Positions 51,973-60,871 are shown, counted from the stretch's first letter. The stretch is 64,000 nt of DNA from Nitrososphaerota archaeon (GCA_028867595.1 JAGWGB010000001.1:1-64000); one strand, 5' to 3'. The notes: a model not told the origin generated them from the letters alone. Made by a program: numbers and translations.

Positions 51973-53109
51973 GTGAAAAAATTATTCAAAGATAGCTCTG
52001 GCTCGAGTAAAGACAAAGATGAGAAGTCAGAGGCAATAGAGATCGTAAAAGAATCAAAATTAACAGATCCTAACTACACAAGAGACAAGCTGTACAAAAA
52101 AGGAGTCACCTTGATGGCAGATGAAAAAATGGATGATGCTGCAAGGGCATTTGAGGGTGCAATACAAATAGACCCTGGCCATGTTGACTCTCTTTTGAAA
52201 TTAGGATATGCGAGGTTTCACATGGGTGATTTGGCAGGAGCCATGGAATCTTACAACAAGGTGCATGAGATAGACGTCACAAACTCCGAAGCTTGGAATC
52301 TCAAAGGTTTGATATACTATAGACAAAAAAATTATGAAAAGGCTTTAGATTGTGTAGAAAAAGCAATTGAAACCAATCCAACTGACGGCATGTCATGGTA
52401 TAACAAATCCTGTTATCATTCTCTTTTGAATCAGATTCCCGAATCGATGGAAGCTTTGAAGCGTTCAATAGAAATAGATGTCAAAAATGCAAAAAAAGCA
52501 GTAAGAGACAAAGATTTTGAAAATGTCAAGGCAGATGAAGGATATAGAAGAATTGTCGAGGTTGTTGTATTAGAATCAGTAAGGCAAGGATATCACAAAG
52601 TTGGCCAGATAGTTTGGACTACTATGCTTGGAAAATCAGAAGTTGAAGATGCAGCAAAAAAATTATTAGAAAAAGGACTCTTGGTGAAAATTGAAAAAAA
52701 CATAGGTTTAACAAAAACAGAAGAATATGAAATTGCACCAGAGCTTGCCTCTAAGATCGGAGTTGAAAAGAAAGGGTTGTTTGGAACAAAAAAGATAAAC
52801 CCTATACTTGTACAGCATTTGAAAGAAATCAGCGAAGCCATACAAGCAATCAAGAGTGCCATAGAAAAGGGAGATGTTGAAGATGTTCTTGCCAAGATGG
52901 ATGTGTTCATAGATCCAAACAAAAGAGGCGCCCAAATGATTGAACATTTTTTTGAGGAACATAGAGATATCAGGTTTTTTAGAATAAGACTTGCCGACAA
53001 AGGATATGAGTATCTACAATCAAACAAACAAAAAATGATAGACCTTTTTGATCGTATTGAAAGTCAGGCTACAAAGAAATTAAGAAACGAAACAGCACAA
53101 AACACCTAA
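51973..53109 (+). CDS. TPR protein with C-terminal winged-helix-like region
   Basis: 378 residues from GTG. After an acidic leader (about 1-35), three to four TPRs (about 38-190: LYKKGVTLMADEKMDDAARAFEGAI, KLGYARFHMGDLAGAMESYNKV, NLKGLIYYRQKNYEKALDCVEKA). Then a winged-helix-like part (LGKSEVEDAAKKLLEKGLLVKIE) with KKGLFGTKK, and a C-terminal helical region (AIQAIKSAIEKGDVEDVLAK). The first 20 residues are charged and low in complexity. Function unknown; probably a protein-interaction scaffold. Confidence 0.85.
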   Translation: MKKLFKDSSGSSKDKDEKSEAIEIVKESKLTDPNYTRDKLYKKGVTLMADEKMDDAARAFEGAIQIDPGHVDSLLKLGYARFHMGDLAGAMESYNKVHEIDVTNSEAWNLKGLIYYRQKNYEKALDCVEKAIETNPTDGMSWYNKSCYHSLLNQIPESMEALKRSIEIDVKNAKKAVRDKDFENVKADEGYRRIVEVVVLESVRQGYHKVGQIVWTTMLGKSEVEDAAKKLLEKGLLVKIEKNIGLTKTEEYEIAPELASKIGVEKKGLFGTKKINPILVQHLKEISEAIQAIKSAIEKGDVEDVLAKMDVFIDPNKRGAQMIEHFFEEHRDIRFFRIRLADKGYEYLQSNKQKMIDLFDRIESQATKKLRNETAQNT

Positions 53110-53114
53110 AAAGT

Positions 53115-53897
53115 TTATTCTGCGGAGAGATCCCAATAGTTGGCATCTTTCTGTTTTTCTATTGGCTTTTCAAGAGATTTCCATTCTTTAAACGAGCGTA
53201 CATAAAGCTTCACATTTGGAATACCAATAGATTTTAACGCATAATACCCAAGTCCTGATAAAGTTCCTACACTTCCACAGTACGTGATCACCTCAGAGTT
53301 GGATGACAGGTTTCTATTTTGCATTAGTCTTCTCAGATCATCTTTTGGTCGTAGTATATTTTGAGAAGATGCAAGCATGCGATATGGGACATTGATTGCT
53401 CCCGGTATGTGATTTTCAAGAAAGTTAAGTCTCTCTCTATTATCTACCAGAACTGCACCTTTTTCTTTGGCAGGCATCAGATAATCCGCAGTGGCAAGAA
53501 TTTGCGGCTGTAGTTTCATCGAATGTTTTTTCTTTACAGGATTTGGAGATTCTAGGCTTGTTTCAAGACCTAGCTTTTTCCATGAACCATATGTAATATC
53601 AAGTAGCGAAACTTCCTCGTGTCCGATATACTGGAGTGTCCATGCCACACGTGATGCAAGAGCGCCAAAAGTATCATCGTACACCACAACTGGCGTTTCA
53701 TCATCGATTCCAAAAGATTCTGCATGTTGTAGGGTCTTTTCCGGACTATCATCTGAAAGTAAGCTAGACAGTGGAAAATTGATTGCTCCCGGTATGTGAC
53801 CTTGTTTATAATCATCTTCTTTTCTTATGTCAAGAACTCTGACGCTTTTATCTCTAATTTCCGATCGCAGTGTATCGGCGTCAACTGTTATTCTCAT
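53115..53897 (-). CDS. Two-domain rhodanese sulfurtransferase
   Basis: About 260 residues from ATG 53897; the open frame extends to 53924, where it would overlap the reductase gene. N-terminal rhodanese domain (about 1-125) has Asp in place of Cys (VVYDDTFG), as in other tandem rhodaneses. The C-terminal domain carries Cys207 in the loop YCGSVGTLSG. Thiosulfate or 3-mercaptopyruvate is the likely sulfur donor. It follows the siroheme reductase on the same strand by 14 bp, so a sulfur-assimilation operon is probable. Confidence 0.9.
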   Translation of the reverse strand: MRITVDADTLRSEIRDKSVRVLDIRKEDDYKQGHIPGAINFPLSSLLSDDSPEKTLQHAESFGIDDETPVVVYDDTFGALASRVAWTLQYIGHEEVSLLDITYGSWKKLGLETSLESPNPVKKKHSMKLQPQILATADYLMPAKEKGAVLVDNRERLNFLENHIPGAINVPYRMLASSQNILRPKDDLRRLMQNRNLSSNSEVITYCGSVGTLSGLGYYALKSIGIPNVKLYVRSFKEWKSLEKPIEKQKDANYWDLSAE

Positions 53898-53911
53898 AGT
53901 TTTTTCTTTGC

Positions 53912-55717
53912 TCAAGCAGCACATTCGCCCCGTCCAGTTCTGGCGTGATAGCTTCCATCGTTTCCATAGTCAACATAAAAATCAGAGTCTTGTTCAATTG
54001 TGGGGGGCGCCACAACCGGTTTCAATAAATCCTTGATATCATTAATTGATTTAACTTTAGGACCTCCGTTGCCTTCTATTACATTATGAATCCATTTATC
54101 CAATGTTTCACCGGATCGTTTTTCTGACTTGAATATCTCAATTACTTTTAAGATTGCTGGAATAACACGCTTTGCAGGAACCTTGATAGTTGATAATCCT
54201 AACATTGATTTTTCGTCTGCTCTTCCTCCAAGCAACATAGTATACAATGGATACATGTCTTTTCCAAGCCTCCCTCCACCACCATAAAATCCAATTGTAG
54301 CAATTTCATGCTGGCCACATGAGTTTGGACATCCACTTATCTTGATTGTGGAATCTCTCAAATCATCATCTTCATCAAGTTTCATTTCAAGGAATTTTCT
54401 TTGTACTTCTTTTGCTAGTCTGTGGGAGTTTGTCAATGCCAAATTACATGATGTAGTGCCAGAGCATCCTACAACTGAAGCCATAGTCAAGGCACCTGGA
54501 TTTGCAAGCCCAACCTCTAATAATGCCGCATATAGCCGTGGAAGATCTTCGTCTTTCACCCATCGGAATACAATATCTTGTGCAAATCCATTTCGGATTC
54601 TGCCTTCCGCAGAAAATTCGCGTGCCATTTCAGCAACGGCTCTCAATTGGCTTGCAGTAATATCACCAGATTCCAGAGTAACAAATGCACTACTATAGCC
54701 ATGTTGTTTTTGTTTCACAGTGTTTGTCTTGAGCCATCTCGACAGTCCTTGTGGTGAAGAAGACATTTCAGAACTTATTGAGACCTTACGTAGAACTTCA
54801 GGAGTCTTATCAAGATCAAGTTTTACGACTACAGACTGGACAAGTTTCACCATCGCCCTTTCCTTCAATATAACACTCTGGAACTTTTCCCATCCAAGTT
54901 CATTTACAAGATATCTCATTCTGTTTCGCGCCATATTCTCACGGTTGCCCATTCTATCATAAATTCGAATTACTGCAATTACTGTATACAAAAGATCTGC
55001 TTCCGGTGTAAAAGGTTCAAGCTGGTGTCCCACAAACGACTGTGCTCCAAGCCCTCCCCCAAGGAAAACTTTGAATCCATTTTCCATGTTTCCGTTGATT
55101 TCCATTCGTTGTGGTATTAGTCCGACATCCACGATTCTTGCCATCCCGTGTTTTTCACAGCACGTAAAATTTAATTTGAATTTTCGTGGGAGAGATTGAT
55201 TCATTGCGTTGCGAAGTAGAAATTTTGCAGTAGCTAAAGCATGTGGAGTTGGATCAAACACTTCTTCTGAACATACGCCTGCAAGTGGGCTACACATTAC
55301 ATTTCTTACGCTATTTCCACATGCTTCTCTTGATGTTAATCCAATTTCTGCAAGTCCTCTCATAACCTCTGATACGTCCTCTAGTGTAATCCAATGAAGT
55401 TGGAAATTCTGTCTTGTGGACACATGTGCACTTCCAATTGAGAATGATTCACTCAGATCAGCAATTTTTTCTAGTTGCTCTGGATAAACCTCACCTGCTG
55501 GAATTTTTATACGCACCATACTGTAGTCGTCAGTCATCCTACTACCATATGCCCCATGCTGAAGTCTAAATCTCCTCATTTCATCACGAGTGATTTTTCC
55601 CTGTCTGAGCAGCTTGACCATTTCTGCAAATTTGTCAGCTTCCTCTAGACGCCCCCATTGTATCTTAGGCTTTGGCAGATTATCTGGTCGTGACTGAGAA
55701 AGGCTTGTCTTGCTCAA
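53912..55717 (-). CDS. Siroheme nitrite/sulfite reductase (ferredoxin type)
   Basis: 601 residues from TTG. The [4Fe-4S]-siroheme ligands are Cys418 and Cys424 (CSGTTSC) and Cys463 and Cys467 (GCPNSCGQ), within the second of two ferredoxin-like half domains. Siroheme-binding Arg residues appear in STRQNFQLHW and in the second half. It reduces sulfite to sulfide or nitrite to ammonia; the adjoining sulfurtransferase favours sulfite. The TATA-like AATTTATATGCG about 26-30 bp upstream supports the TTG start. Confidence 0.9.
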   Translation of the reverse strand: MSKTSLSQSRPDNLPKPKIQWGRLEEADKFAEMVKLLRQGKITRDEMRRFRLQHGAYGSRMTDDYSMVRIKIPAGEVYPEQLEKIADLSESFSIGSAHVSTRQNFQLHWITLEDVSEVMRGLAEIGLTSREACGNSVRNVMCSPLAGVCSEEVFDPTPHALATAKFLLRNAMNQSLPRKFKLNFTCCEKHGMARIVDVGLIPQRMEINGNMENGFKVFLGGGLGAQSFVGHQLEPFTPEADLLYTVIAVIRIYDRMGNRENMARNRMRYLVNELGWEKFQSVILKERAMVKLVQSVVVKLDLDKTPEVLRKVSISSEMSSSPQGLSRWLKTNTVKQKQHGYSSAFVTLESGDITASQLRAVAEMAREFSAEGRIRNGFAQDIVFRWVKDEDLPRLYAALLEVGLANPGALTMASVVGCSGTTSCNLALTNSHRLAKEVQRKFLEMKLDEDDDLRDSTIKISGCPNSCGQHEIATIGFYGGGGRLGKDMYPLYTMLLGGRADEKSMLGLSTIKVPAKRVIPAILKVIEIFKSEKRSGETLDKWIHNVIEGNGGPKVKSINDIKDLLKPVVAPPTIEQDSDFYVDYGNDGSYHARTGRGECAA

Positions 55718-55855
55718 TTATGGTAGATTCTTTTCGGAGCGCATATAAATTTTAAAATAGACGCCAGATATGCGACTTGTCAAAGATCTGGTGGCAAGAA
55801 TTTCCGCTTCATATACACATAGTGGTTTAGAAAATTACGAATAAACCAGAAAAGA

Positions 55856-55863
55856 GTTAAATG
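55856..55863 (+). promoter_or_regulatory. TATA-like element for inositol-3-phosphate synthase
   Basis: GTTAAATG centred about 26 bp upstream of the GTG at 55886. Confidence 0.4.
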
Positions 55864-55885
55864 AAGACTGGCAAGAAAAAATCAC

Positions 55886-56905
55886 GTGACAGACAAGATC
55901 AAGATTGCAATTGCTGGATACGGCAATGTAACATCAACTTTGGTAAAAGGATTAGAGTTCTACAAAAATTCTGTTGAGGGTCTCTGGCATCCAAAGATAG
56001 GAGGTTTGACACTAAATGACATAACAATTGTAGCAATTTTTGATATAGATGCGGCCAAAGTTGGTAAGAAAATAGGTGATCTGCATACAGATTACAAAAC
56101 ATCTTTTTCGGAAGTTCGCATTCAACCCGGATTAATGTTGGATCCAGCACCATCCCATATAAGTAAAAATGGACAAATAAAATCGGCAACATATCAGGAA
56201 TTTGTAAAATCTCTCGCCGCAGTAAAGGCGGATTTCCTTGTTAATGTTATTTCTTCAGGTCTTGATAAAACATCTGAAAAATATTCAGAGGCTGCACTTG
56301 ATGCAGGGTGTTCTTTTGTTAATGCAACATCTGCCAAGACAATAACAGATAAGACAAGAAAGACATACGAATCCAAAGGATTAATGATATTAGGGGATGA
56401 TTTGATGAGCCAGTTTGGTGGTACTGCGTTTCATCGAGGAATGATTGATTTCATGACAAAACGCGGCATCAAAGTACAAAAAGCATACCAACTTGATGTA
56501 GGCGGAAATCAAGATACAATGAACACCATGGCCGAGGAGATTAGAGAGAGAAAGCGCAACATAAAAACAGAATCGATTGCAATTGAATCTCCCTACAGTT
56601 TCAGATCTACTGCTGGTACCACAGAATATGCAGAACAACTCGGTGATTCCAGAGTGAGTTATTATTGGATGGAGGCCAAAGGCTTTCTTGGCTCTACAAT
56701 AGAAATGGATCTTGCGCTTAAGACTAGTGACAGTACAAACGGGTGCAATGTAATAGTGGATGTTCTACGAGCTGCTAAGACTTCACTTGTAAAGAAGGAT
56801 CTTGGAAGGACGGATATCATTTCAGCCTACGCGTTCAAGAATCCCACAAAAAAGATGCACATTAGGGAATGTATCAAGTCATTTGAAGATATTTTTGCAA
56901 ACTGA
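55886..56905 (+). CDS. ino1: Inositol-3-phosphate synthase
   Basis: 339 residues, the archaeal length. NAD-binding AGYGNVTSTLVKG (about 9-21), GLMILGDDLMSQFGGTAFHRG, YQLDVGGNQDTMNT and KTSDSTNGCNVIVDVLRAAK. It forms myo-inositol 3-phosphate from glucose 6-phosphate for archaetidylinositol and other inositol compounds. GTG start supported by promoter spacing. Followed by thi4 after 36 bp. Confidence 0.95.
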   Translation: MTDKIKIAIAGYGNVTSTLVKGLEFYKNSVEGLWHPKIGGLTLNDITIVAIFDIDAAKVGKKIGDLHTDYKTSFSEVRIQPGLMLDPAPSHISKNGQIKSATYQEFVKSLAAVKADFLVNVISSGLDKTSEKYSEAALDAGCSFVNATSAKTITDKTRKTYESKGLMILGDDLMSQFGGTAFHRGMIDFMTKRGIKVQKAYQLDVGGNQDTMNTMAEEIRERKRNIKTESIAIESPYSFRSTAGTTEYAEQLGDSRVSYYWMEAKGFLGSTIEMDLALKTSDSTNGCNVIVDVLRAAKTSLVKKDLGRTDIISAYAFKNPTKKMHIRECIKSFEDIFAN

Positions 56906-56941
56906 GCAAACTATTAATGTACTCTAAGAAAGATAATTTTC

Positions 56942-57757
56942 ATGCAGAAAAGTGTCGAAGTCGGAGCACCTAAAATCTTTGCAGACGTAGATGAAAAAGA
57001 GATTACTCGTGCTATTGCTGACGAATTTCATTCGGTACTTGTAGATAGGGCAGATTCAGATGTCATTATAATTGGGGCAGGCCCTGCAGGTTTGACTGCA
57101 AGTAGAGAACTTGCTTCAATGGGATTCAAGACACTTGTGATTGAACAGAATAACTATCTCGGAGGTGGATATTGGCTTGGAGGATATATGATGAATCCTG
57201 TTACAGTCAGAGCACCCGCCCAAAAAATTTGGGATGAGTTAGGAATACCTTACAAGAAGGTAAGAGAAGGACTATACCTTACGCCTGGACCTCATGCAGT
57301 TTCAAAATTGATTGCTGCTGCCTGTGACGCTGGTGTAAAATTCTTGAATTTGACAAAGTTCGATGATCTAGTATTAAAGAATGGCAGAGTTGCAGGCATT
57401 GTAGTAAACTGGATGCCGGTTTCAGCTCTTCCAAGAAACATTACATGTGTAGATCCGGTTGCATTAGAATCTAAAGTTGTAATTGACGCATCAGGTCATG
57501 ATTCAGTTGCTGTGAAAAGACTAGTGGACAGAAAACTTGTTGAATGGAAGGGAATGGATCCAATGTGGGTGGATGATGGAGAGAACAAAGTAGTTTATCA
57601 TACAGGCGAGGTTTTTCCAGGATTAGTAGTAGCTGGTATGTCTGTAACTGAAACTTTCGGCATTGCCAGAATGGGACCAACATATGGTTCCATGTTGCTA
57701 TCAGGTAAAAAAGCAGCCGAGATTACAGCATCTAAGATAAAAGAGCTAAGAAGATAA
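56942..57757 (+). CDS. thi4: Thiazole synthase Thi4 with a Cys at the sulfur-donor position
   Basis: 271 residues. Dinucleotide-binding IIIGAGPAGLTASRELA (about 42-58), EQNNYLGGGYWLGGYMMN, and GHD near residue 186. In Thi4 alignments the residue before x-D-P is Cys205 in yeast (CCMDP) and His in the sulfide-dependent methanogen enzymes (LHVDP); here it is Cys169 (ITCVDP). This suggests the suicidal Cys-sulfur route rather than free sulfide. It makes the thiazole of thiamine from NAD and glycine. Confidence 0.93.
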   Translation: MQKSVEVGAPKIFADVDEKEITRAIADEFHSVLVDRADSDVIIIGAGPAGLTASRELASMGFKTLVIEQNNYLGGGYWLGGYMMNPVTVRAPAQKIWDELGIPYKKVREGLYLTPGPHAVSKLIAAACDAGVKFLNLTKFDDLVLKNGRVAGIVVNWMPVSALPRNITCVDPVALESKVVIDASGHDSVAVKRLVDRKLVEWKGMDPMWVDDGENKVVYHTGEVFPGLVVAGMSVTETFGIARMGPTYGSMLLSGKKAAEITASKIKELRR

Positions 57758-57781
57758 ATCAGTTCTAGATAGAATTTCTTA

Positions 57782-58540
57782 TTGAACATATCAAAGGTAT
57801 TTTTGTATGATGAACCTAGAATACCACAGATAAAGATAGTTGAACTTGCAGAATTCATCAAAAATCAAATTGGCATAGATACAGAAGTAAGACAGAGTTT
57901 TTTCAAGTATTTTAAAAGAAAAGAAAAAACTTCTTACGAATTGGCGTCATGTAGAATTTTTAATCCGTACATTCCATTTGAAAAACATAGACCAACAATT
58001 GAAGAAATAGAATTTGAAGAGCAAGATGCTGTAAGCAACATAGTATTGTACGATGGGTTTGAACTTCAGAGGGTTTTCAGAGATACGATACCTGATTCTG
58101 AATTGACCCAAGATAAATTTCACCTCATATTTACAACCAGACTTAGTTGCAGTTATGATTATGAAGATTTCAGATACCACGGTAGAGCAATAATCTGTTC
58201 TAACCCATCAATCATTTCTACCACTGGCATAATCGAAGCTCCTGCAAAACCGCGTGATTACTATATCAAGATGCAAATTAAAATGTCTCAGGGTCTCAAT
58301 TTAGATGCGCTCAAAGAGGAATTTAATGGAAAATTTCTCGAATACAACGATGAAAGACTAAACTTTGTAGCAAGAGGATATGCCTTGCAAGCAATGTTTT
58401 ATTATCTGACCGGCACTCCTTTTTGTGAATCAAAAGAATGTGTCTTGTACAATGCACATTGGCAAGAGGATCTTTTACATACACAAATAGAAATAGGCAA
58501 GTTGTGTGAGAAACACCAGCACATACTTGATAATCTATGA
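57782..58540 (+). CDS. Uncharacterised archaeal protein (perhaps DUF6775)
   Basis: 252 residues from TTG. Alpha/beta sequence with FHLIFTTRLSCSYDYEDFRYHGRAII in the middle and a C-terminal ARGYALQAMFYYLTG...CESKECVLYNAHWQ. The last part has a Cys pair and nearby His residues that could bind metal. It stands between thi4 and trxB, 24 bp after thi4. I recall a similar family named DUF6775, but this is uncertain. Function unknown. Confidence 0.75.
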   Translation: MNISKVFLYDEPRIPQIKIVELAEFIKNQIGIDTEVRQSFFKYFKRKEKTSYELASCRIFNPYIPFEKHRPTIEEIEFEEQDAVSNIVLYDGFELQRVFRDTIPDSELTQDKFHLIFTTRLSCSYDYEDFRYHGRAIICSNPSIISTTGIIEAPAKPRDYYIKMQIKMSQGLNLDALKEEFNGKFLEYNDERLNFVARGYALQAMFYYLTGTPFCESKECVLYNAHWQEDLLHTQIEIGKLCEKHQHILDNL

Positions 58541-58555
58541 CATCGTTATGCATAA

Positions 58556-58563
58556 TTTAAATA
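58556..58563 (+). promoter_or_regulatory. TATA-like element for trxB
   Basis: TTTAAATA centred about 26 bp upstream of the GTG at 58586. Confidence 0.5.
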
Positions 58564-58585
58564 TGAATCACAGAGAATTTTATTT

Positions 58586-59557
58586 GTGCAAGCAGAAATC
58601 AAGGCAGAAAATAAAAAACCAGAAACAAAGAGAAAGTTCGATGTCGTCATAATTGGGGCAGGCCCAGCTGGATACACTGCAGCCATCTACACATCAAGAG
58701 CCAAACGTGATACCCTTGTTATATCAGGCATATTGCCAGGTGGACAATTGATGCTGACAACGGAGGTCGAAAACTATCCTGGATTTGCAACGGGCATAAT
58801 GGGTCCGGAATTAATGACAACCATGAGGCAACAAACAGAGAGAATGGGTGCGACGATAATTGATGACGAAGTAGTTAATGTTGATTTTAAAAGAAAACCG
58901 TTTAAGGTACTTACACATTCAGAAGAATACGAAGCAAACGCTGTCATAATTGCAACAGGTGCAAGCCCAAGGAAACTTGGCGCAAAGGGAGAGATAGAAT
59001 TCAGTGCCAAAGGAGTATCATATTGCGCTACTTGTGACGGTCCATTTTTCAAAAATCAAGAAATAGTGGTAGCTGGTGGCGGTGATTCTGCAATGGAAGA
59101 GGCGATATTCCTCACCAAGTTTGCAAAAAACGTTCACGTGGTTCATAGAAAAGATAAACTCAGAGCAAGCAAAATAATGCAAGACAGGGCATTTGAAAAT
59201 AGCAAGATAAAGTTTCACTGGAATTCCATAATTGAGGAGATCAAAGGAAAAGAAAAAGTGAATCAGATTACAATAAAAAACACGTCAAACAGCCAACAAG
59301 AAACAATGGATGTAGGAGGCCTGTTTGTTGCCATAGGCCATGAACCAAACACAAAGTTATTTCAAGGACAAGTTGAGCTAGACACACAAGGATATATCGC
59401 ACTCAAAAACCACACACATACAAGTGTAGAAGGGGTCTTTGCAGCAGGGGATGTTCACGATCATAGATACAGACAAGCAATAACTGCCGCAGGATTTGGA
59501 TGCATGGCAGCAATAGACGTAGACAGGTATCTATCAGAAAATAGTAGAAAAAACTAG
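58586..59557 (+). CDS. trxB: Thioredoxin reductase
   Basis: 323 residues from GTG. FAD-binding IIGAGPAGYTAAIYTSRA (about 22-39), LPGGQLMLTTEVENYPG, redox-active C147-A-T-C150 in SYCATCDG, NADPH-binding VAGGGDSAMEEAIFL and the C-terminal FAAGDVHDHRYRQAITAAGFGCMAA. It reduces thioredoxin-like proteins with NADPH or another donor. The stop is in a CTAG shared with the convergent cysteine synthase gene. Confidence 0.96.
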   Translation: MQAEIKAENKKPETKRKFDVVIIGAGPAGYTAAIYTSRAKRDTLVISGILPGGQLMLTTEVENYPGFATGIMGPELMTTMRQQTERMGATIIDDEVVNVDFKRKPFKVLTHSEEYEANAVIIATGASPRKLGAKGEIEFSAKGVSYCATCDGPFFKNQEIVVAGGGDSAMEEAIFLTKFAKNVHVVHRKDKLRASKIMQDRAFENSKIKFHWNSIIEEIKGKEKVNQITIKNTSNSQQETMDVGGLFVAIGHEPNTKLFQGQVELDTQGYIALKNHTHTSVEGVFAAGDVHDHRYRQAITAAGFGCMAAIDVDRYLSENSRKN

Positions 59558-60555
59558 TAAAGTGAATTTTGCGAAAGATGTTTTGCTTCTTTTAATGCCT
59601 TGTCAAATTCATCGTCAGAAAATATTTTCTGCTGTGTGTAGAGACTCTTGAATTTTTTACCATCATCTGCAAATATTCCAACTACATATCCTTTCTCAAT
59701 TCCATATTTTCTCATAGCGGTGTATACAGTGGCAGAAGATGGACTAACCAGCATTTTTTCTTTCTCAAATATTTCTTTTACAGAAGCAAACGCTTCATCG
59801 TTTGTTATGGTGAGCCAATCATCTACTACTTCCTCTCTTTTCAGAAATAGATCAGGCTTGGCAGACTCCTCAAAGTTTCTCAGCCCCTGAATTAGGTGAT
59901 TTTGTTGTGGCTGTACTGCGATTATCTTTATGTCAGGATTTTTCTCTTTTAGATACGCCCCTATTCCAGTTATCGTTCCCCCAGTCCCAACGCCTGAGAA
60001 AAAGTGAGTGATTTTTCCCTTAGTTTGTTCCCAGATCTCAGGGCCTGTACCTTTGTAATGACCCATAAAGTTAGCCTCGTTTGCATATTGATTTGGAGAA
60101 TAGTACTTGTCAGGTCTTGCCGATGCAATTGATTTTGCAAGTGCAATACTCTGATCGGTTCCCGCCCCTACTTTTGGGCAAAGATCATCGCTTGTTTCGT
60201 AGACCATGGCACCAAGTGATCGTATTATTTTTTTTGTTTCATCGCTTGCTTTTTCAGGTATTACAATTTCTACTGTATATCCCAAGAGCTTTGCAATTCC
60301 AGCAAGAGCTATTCCTGTATTTCCGGAAGTTGGTTCTATTATAACGCTGTGTCCTCGTTTTATGAGACCTTTTTCTTCTGCAATTTTTATCATCCAAAAT
60401 GCGGCTCTATCTTTTACCGAGCCAAATGGGTTGTGCGACTCCAGTTTTGCATAGAATTCTGCCTGATTTGTTGAGAGAGATTCTAATTTTACAATTGGTG
60501 TGTTACCAATTTTTTTCAAAAGTGACTCAGCATCATTTAATGCCTCAATTGTCAA
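59554..60555 (-). CDS. cysM: Cysteine synthase family PLP enzyme
   Basis: 333 residues from TTG. PLP Lys in NPFGSVKDRAAFWM (about 44), EPTSGNTGIALAGIA, GVGTGGTITGIGAYLKE (phosphate loop) and a C-terminal SPSSATVYTAM. The C-terminal helix extension (about 310-333) is slightly long. It makes cysteine from an activated serine and sulfide or a sulfur carrier; relatives also accept O-phosphoserine, which cannot be excluded. Lies 4 bp after the TusA-like gene, suggesting a sulfur-carrier-linked operon. Confidence 0.92.
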   Translation of the reverse strand: MTIEALNDAESLLKKIGNTPIVKLESLSTNQAEFYAKLESHNPFGSVKDRAAFWMIKIAEEKGLIKRGHSVIIEPTSGNTGIALAGIAKLLGYTVEIVIPEKASDETKKIIRSLGAMVYETSDDLCPKVGAGTDQSIALAKSIASARPDKYYSPNQYANEANFMGHYKGTGPEIWEQTKGKITHFFSGVGTGGTITGIGAYLKEKNPDIKIIAVQPQQNHLIQGLRNFEESAKPDLFLKREEVVDDWLTITNDEAFASVKEIFEKEKMLVSPSSATVYTAMRKYGIEKGYVVGIFADDGKKFKSLYTQQKIFSDDEFDKALKEAKHLSQNSLY

Positions 60556-60559
60556 GAGT

Positions 60560-60790
60560 CTATTTCACCTTCTTGATGGTAAACTCTAGATCTTTGTCAT
60601 GTTTTTTCAATTCGAGTAGTTGATGTCCGTTTCTGTTCACCCAGCGGGATATGTCGTCTTCAGATGCAGGATCGTCTGCAATGATTTTTAGAATATTTCC
60701 CACTACCATTCTTTCCATTTCTATCTTTGTTCTAAAGACAGGCTCTGGACAAAACATTCCCCTAACATCTATGGTTTTGGTTGGAGTCAA
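60560..60790 (-). CDS. TusA/SirA-like sulfur carrier protein
   Basis: 76 residues. IDVRGMFCPEPVFRTKIEM contains the C-P-x-P motif with the persulfide-forming Cys14. The rest matches the TusA beta-alpha-beta fold (GNILKIIADDPASEDDISRWVNRNGHQLLEL). It probably receives sulfur from a rhodanese or cysteine desulfurase and passes it on. It is the first gene in an operon with cysteine synthase. Confidence 0.92.
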   Translation of the reverse strand: MTPTKTIDVRGMFCPEPVFRTKIEMERMVVGNILKIIADDPASEDDISRWVNRNGHQLLELKKHDKDLEFTIKKVK

Positions 60791-60871
60791 TTCTGAAATG
60801 TCAATTCACCCGTAAATAAAAAGCTAGCAAAGTGATATTAAAAGCTATTCATGTATACAAAAAAAATTTAC

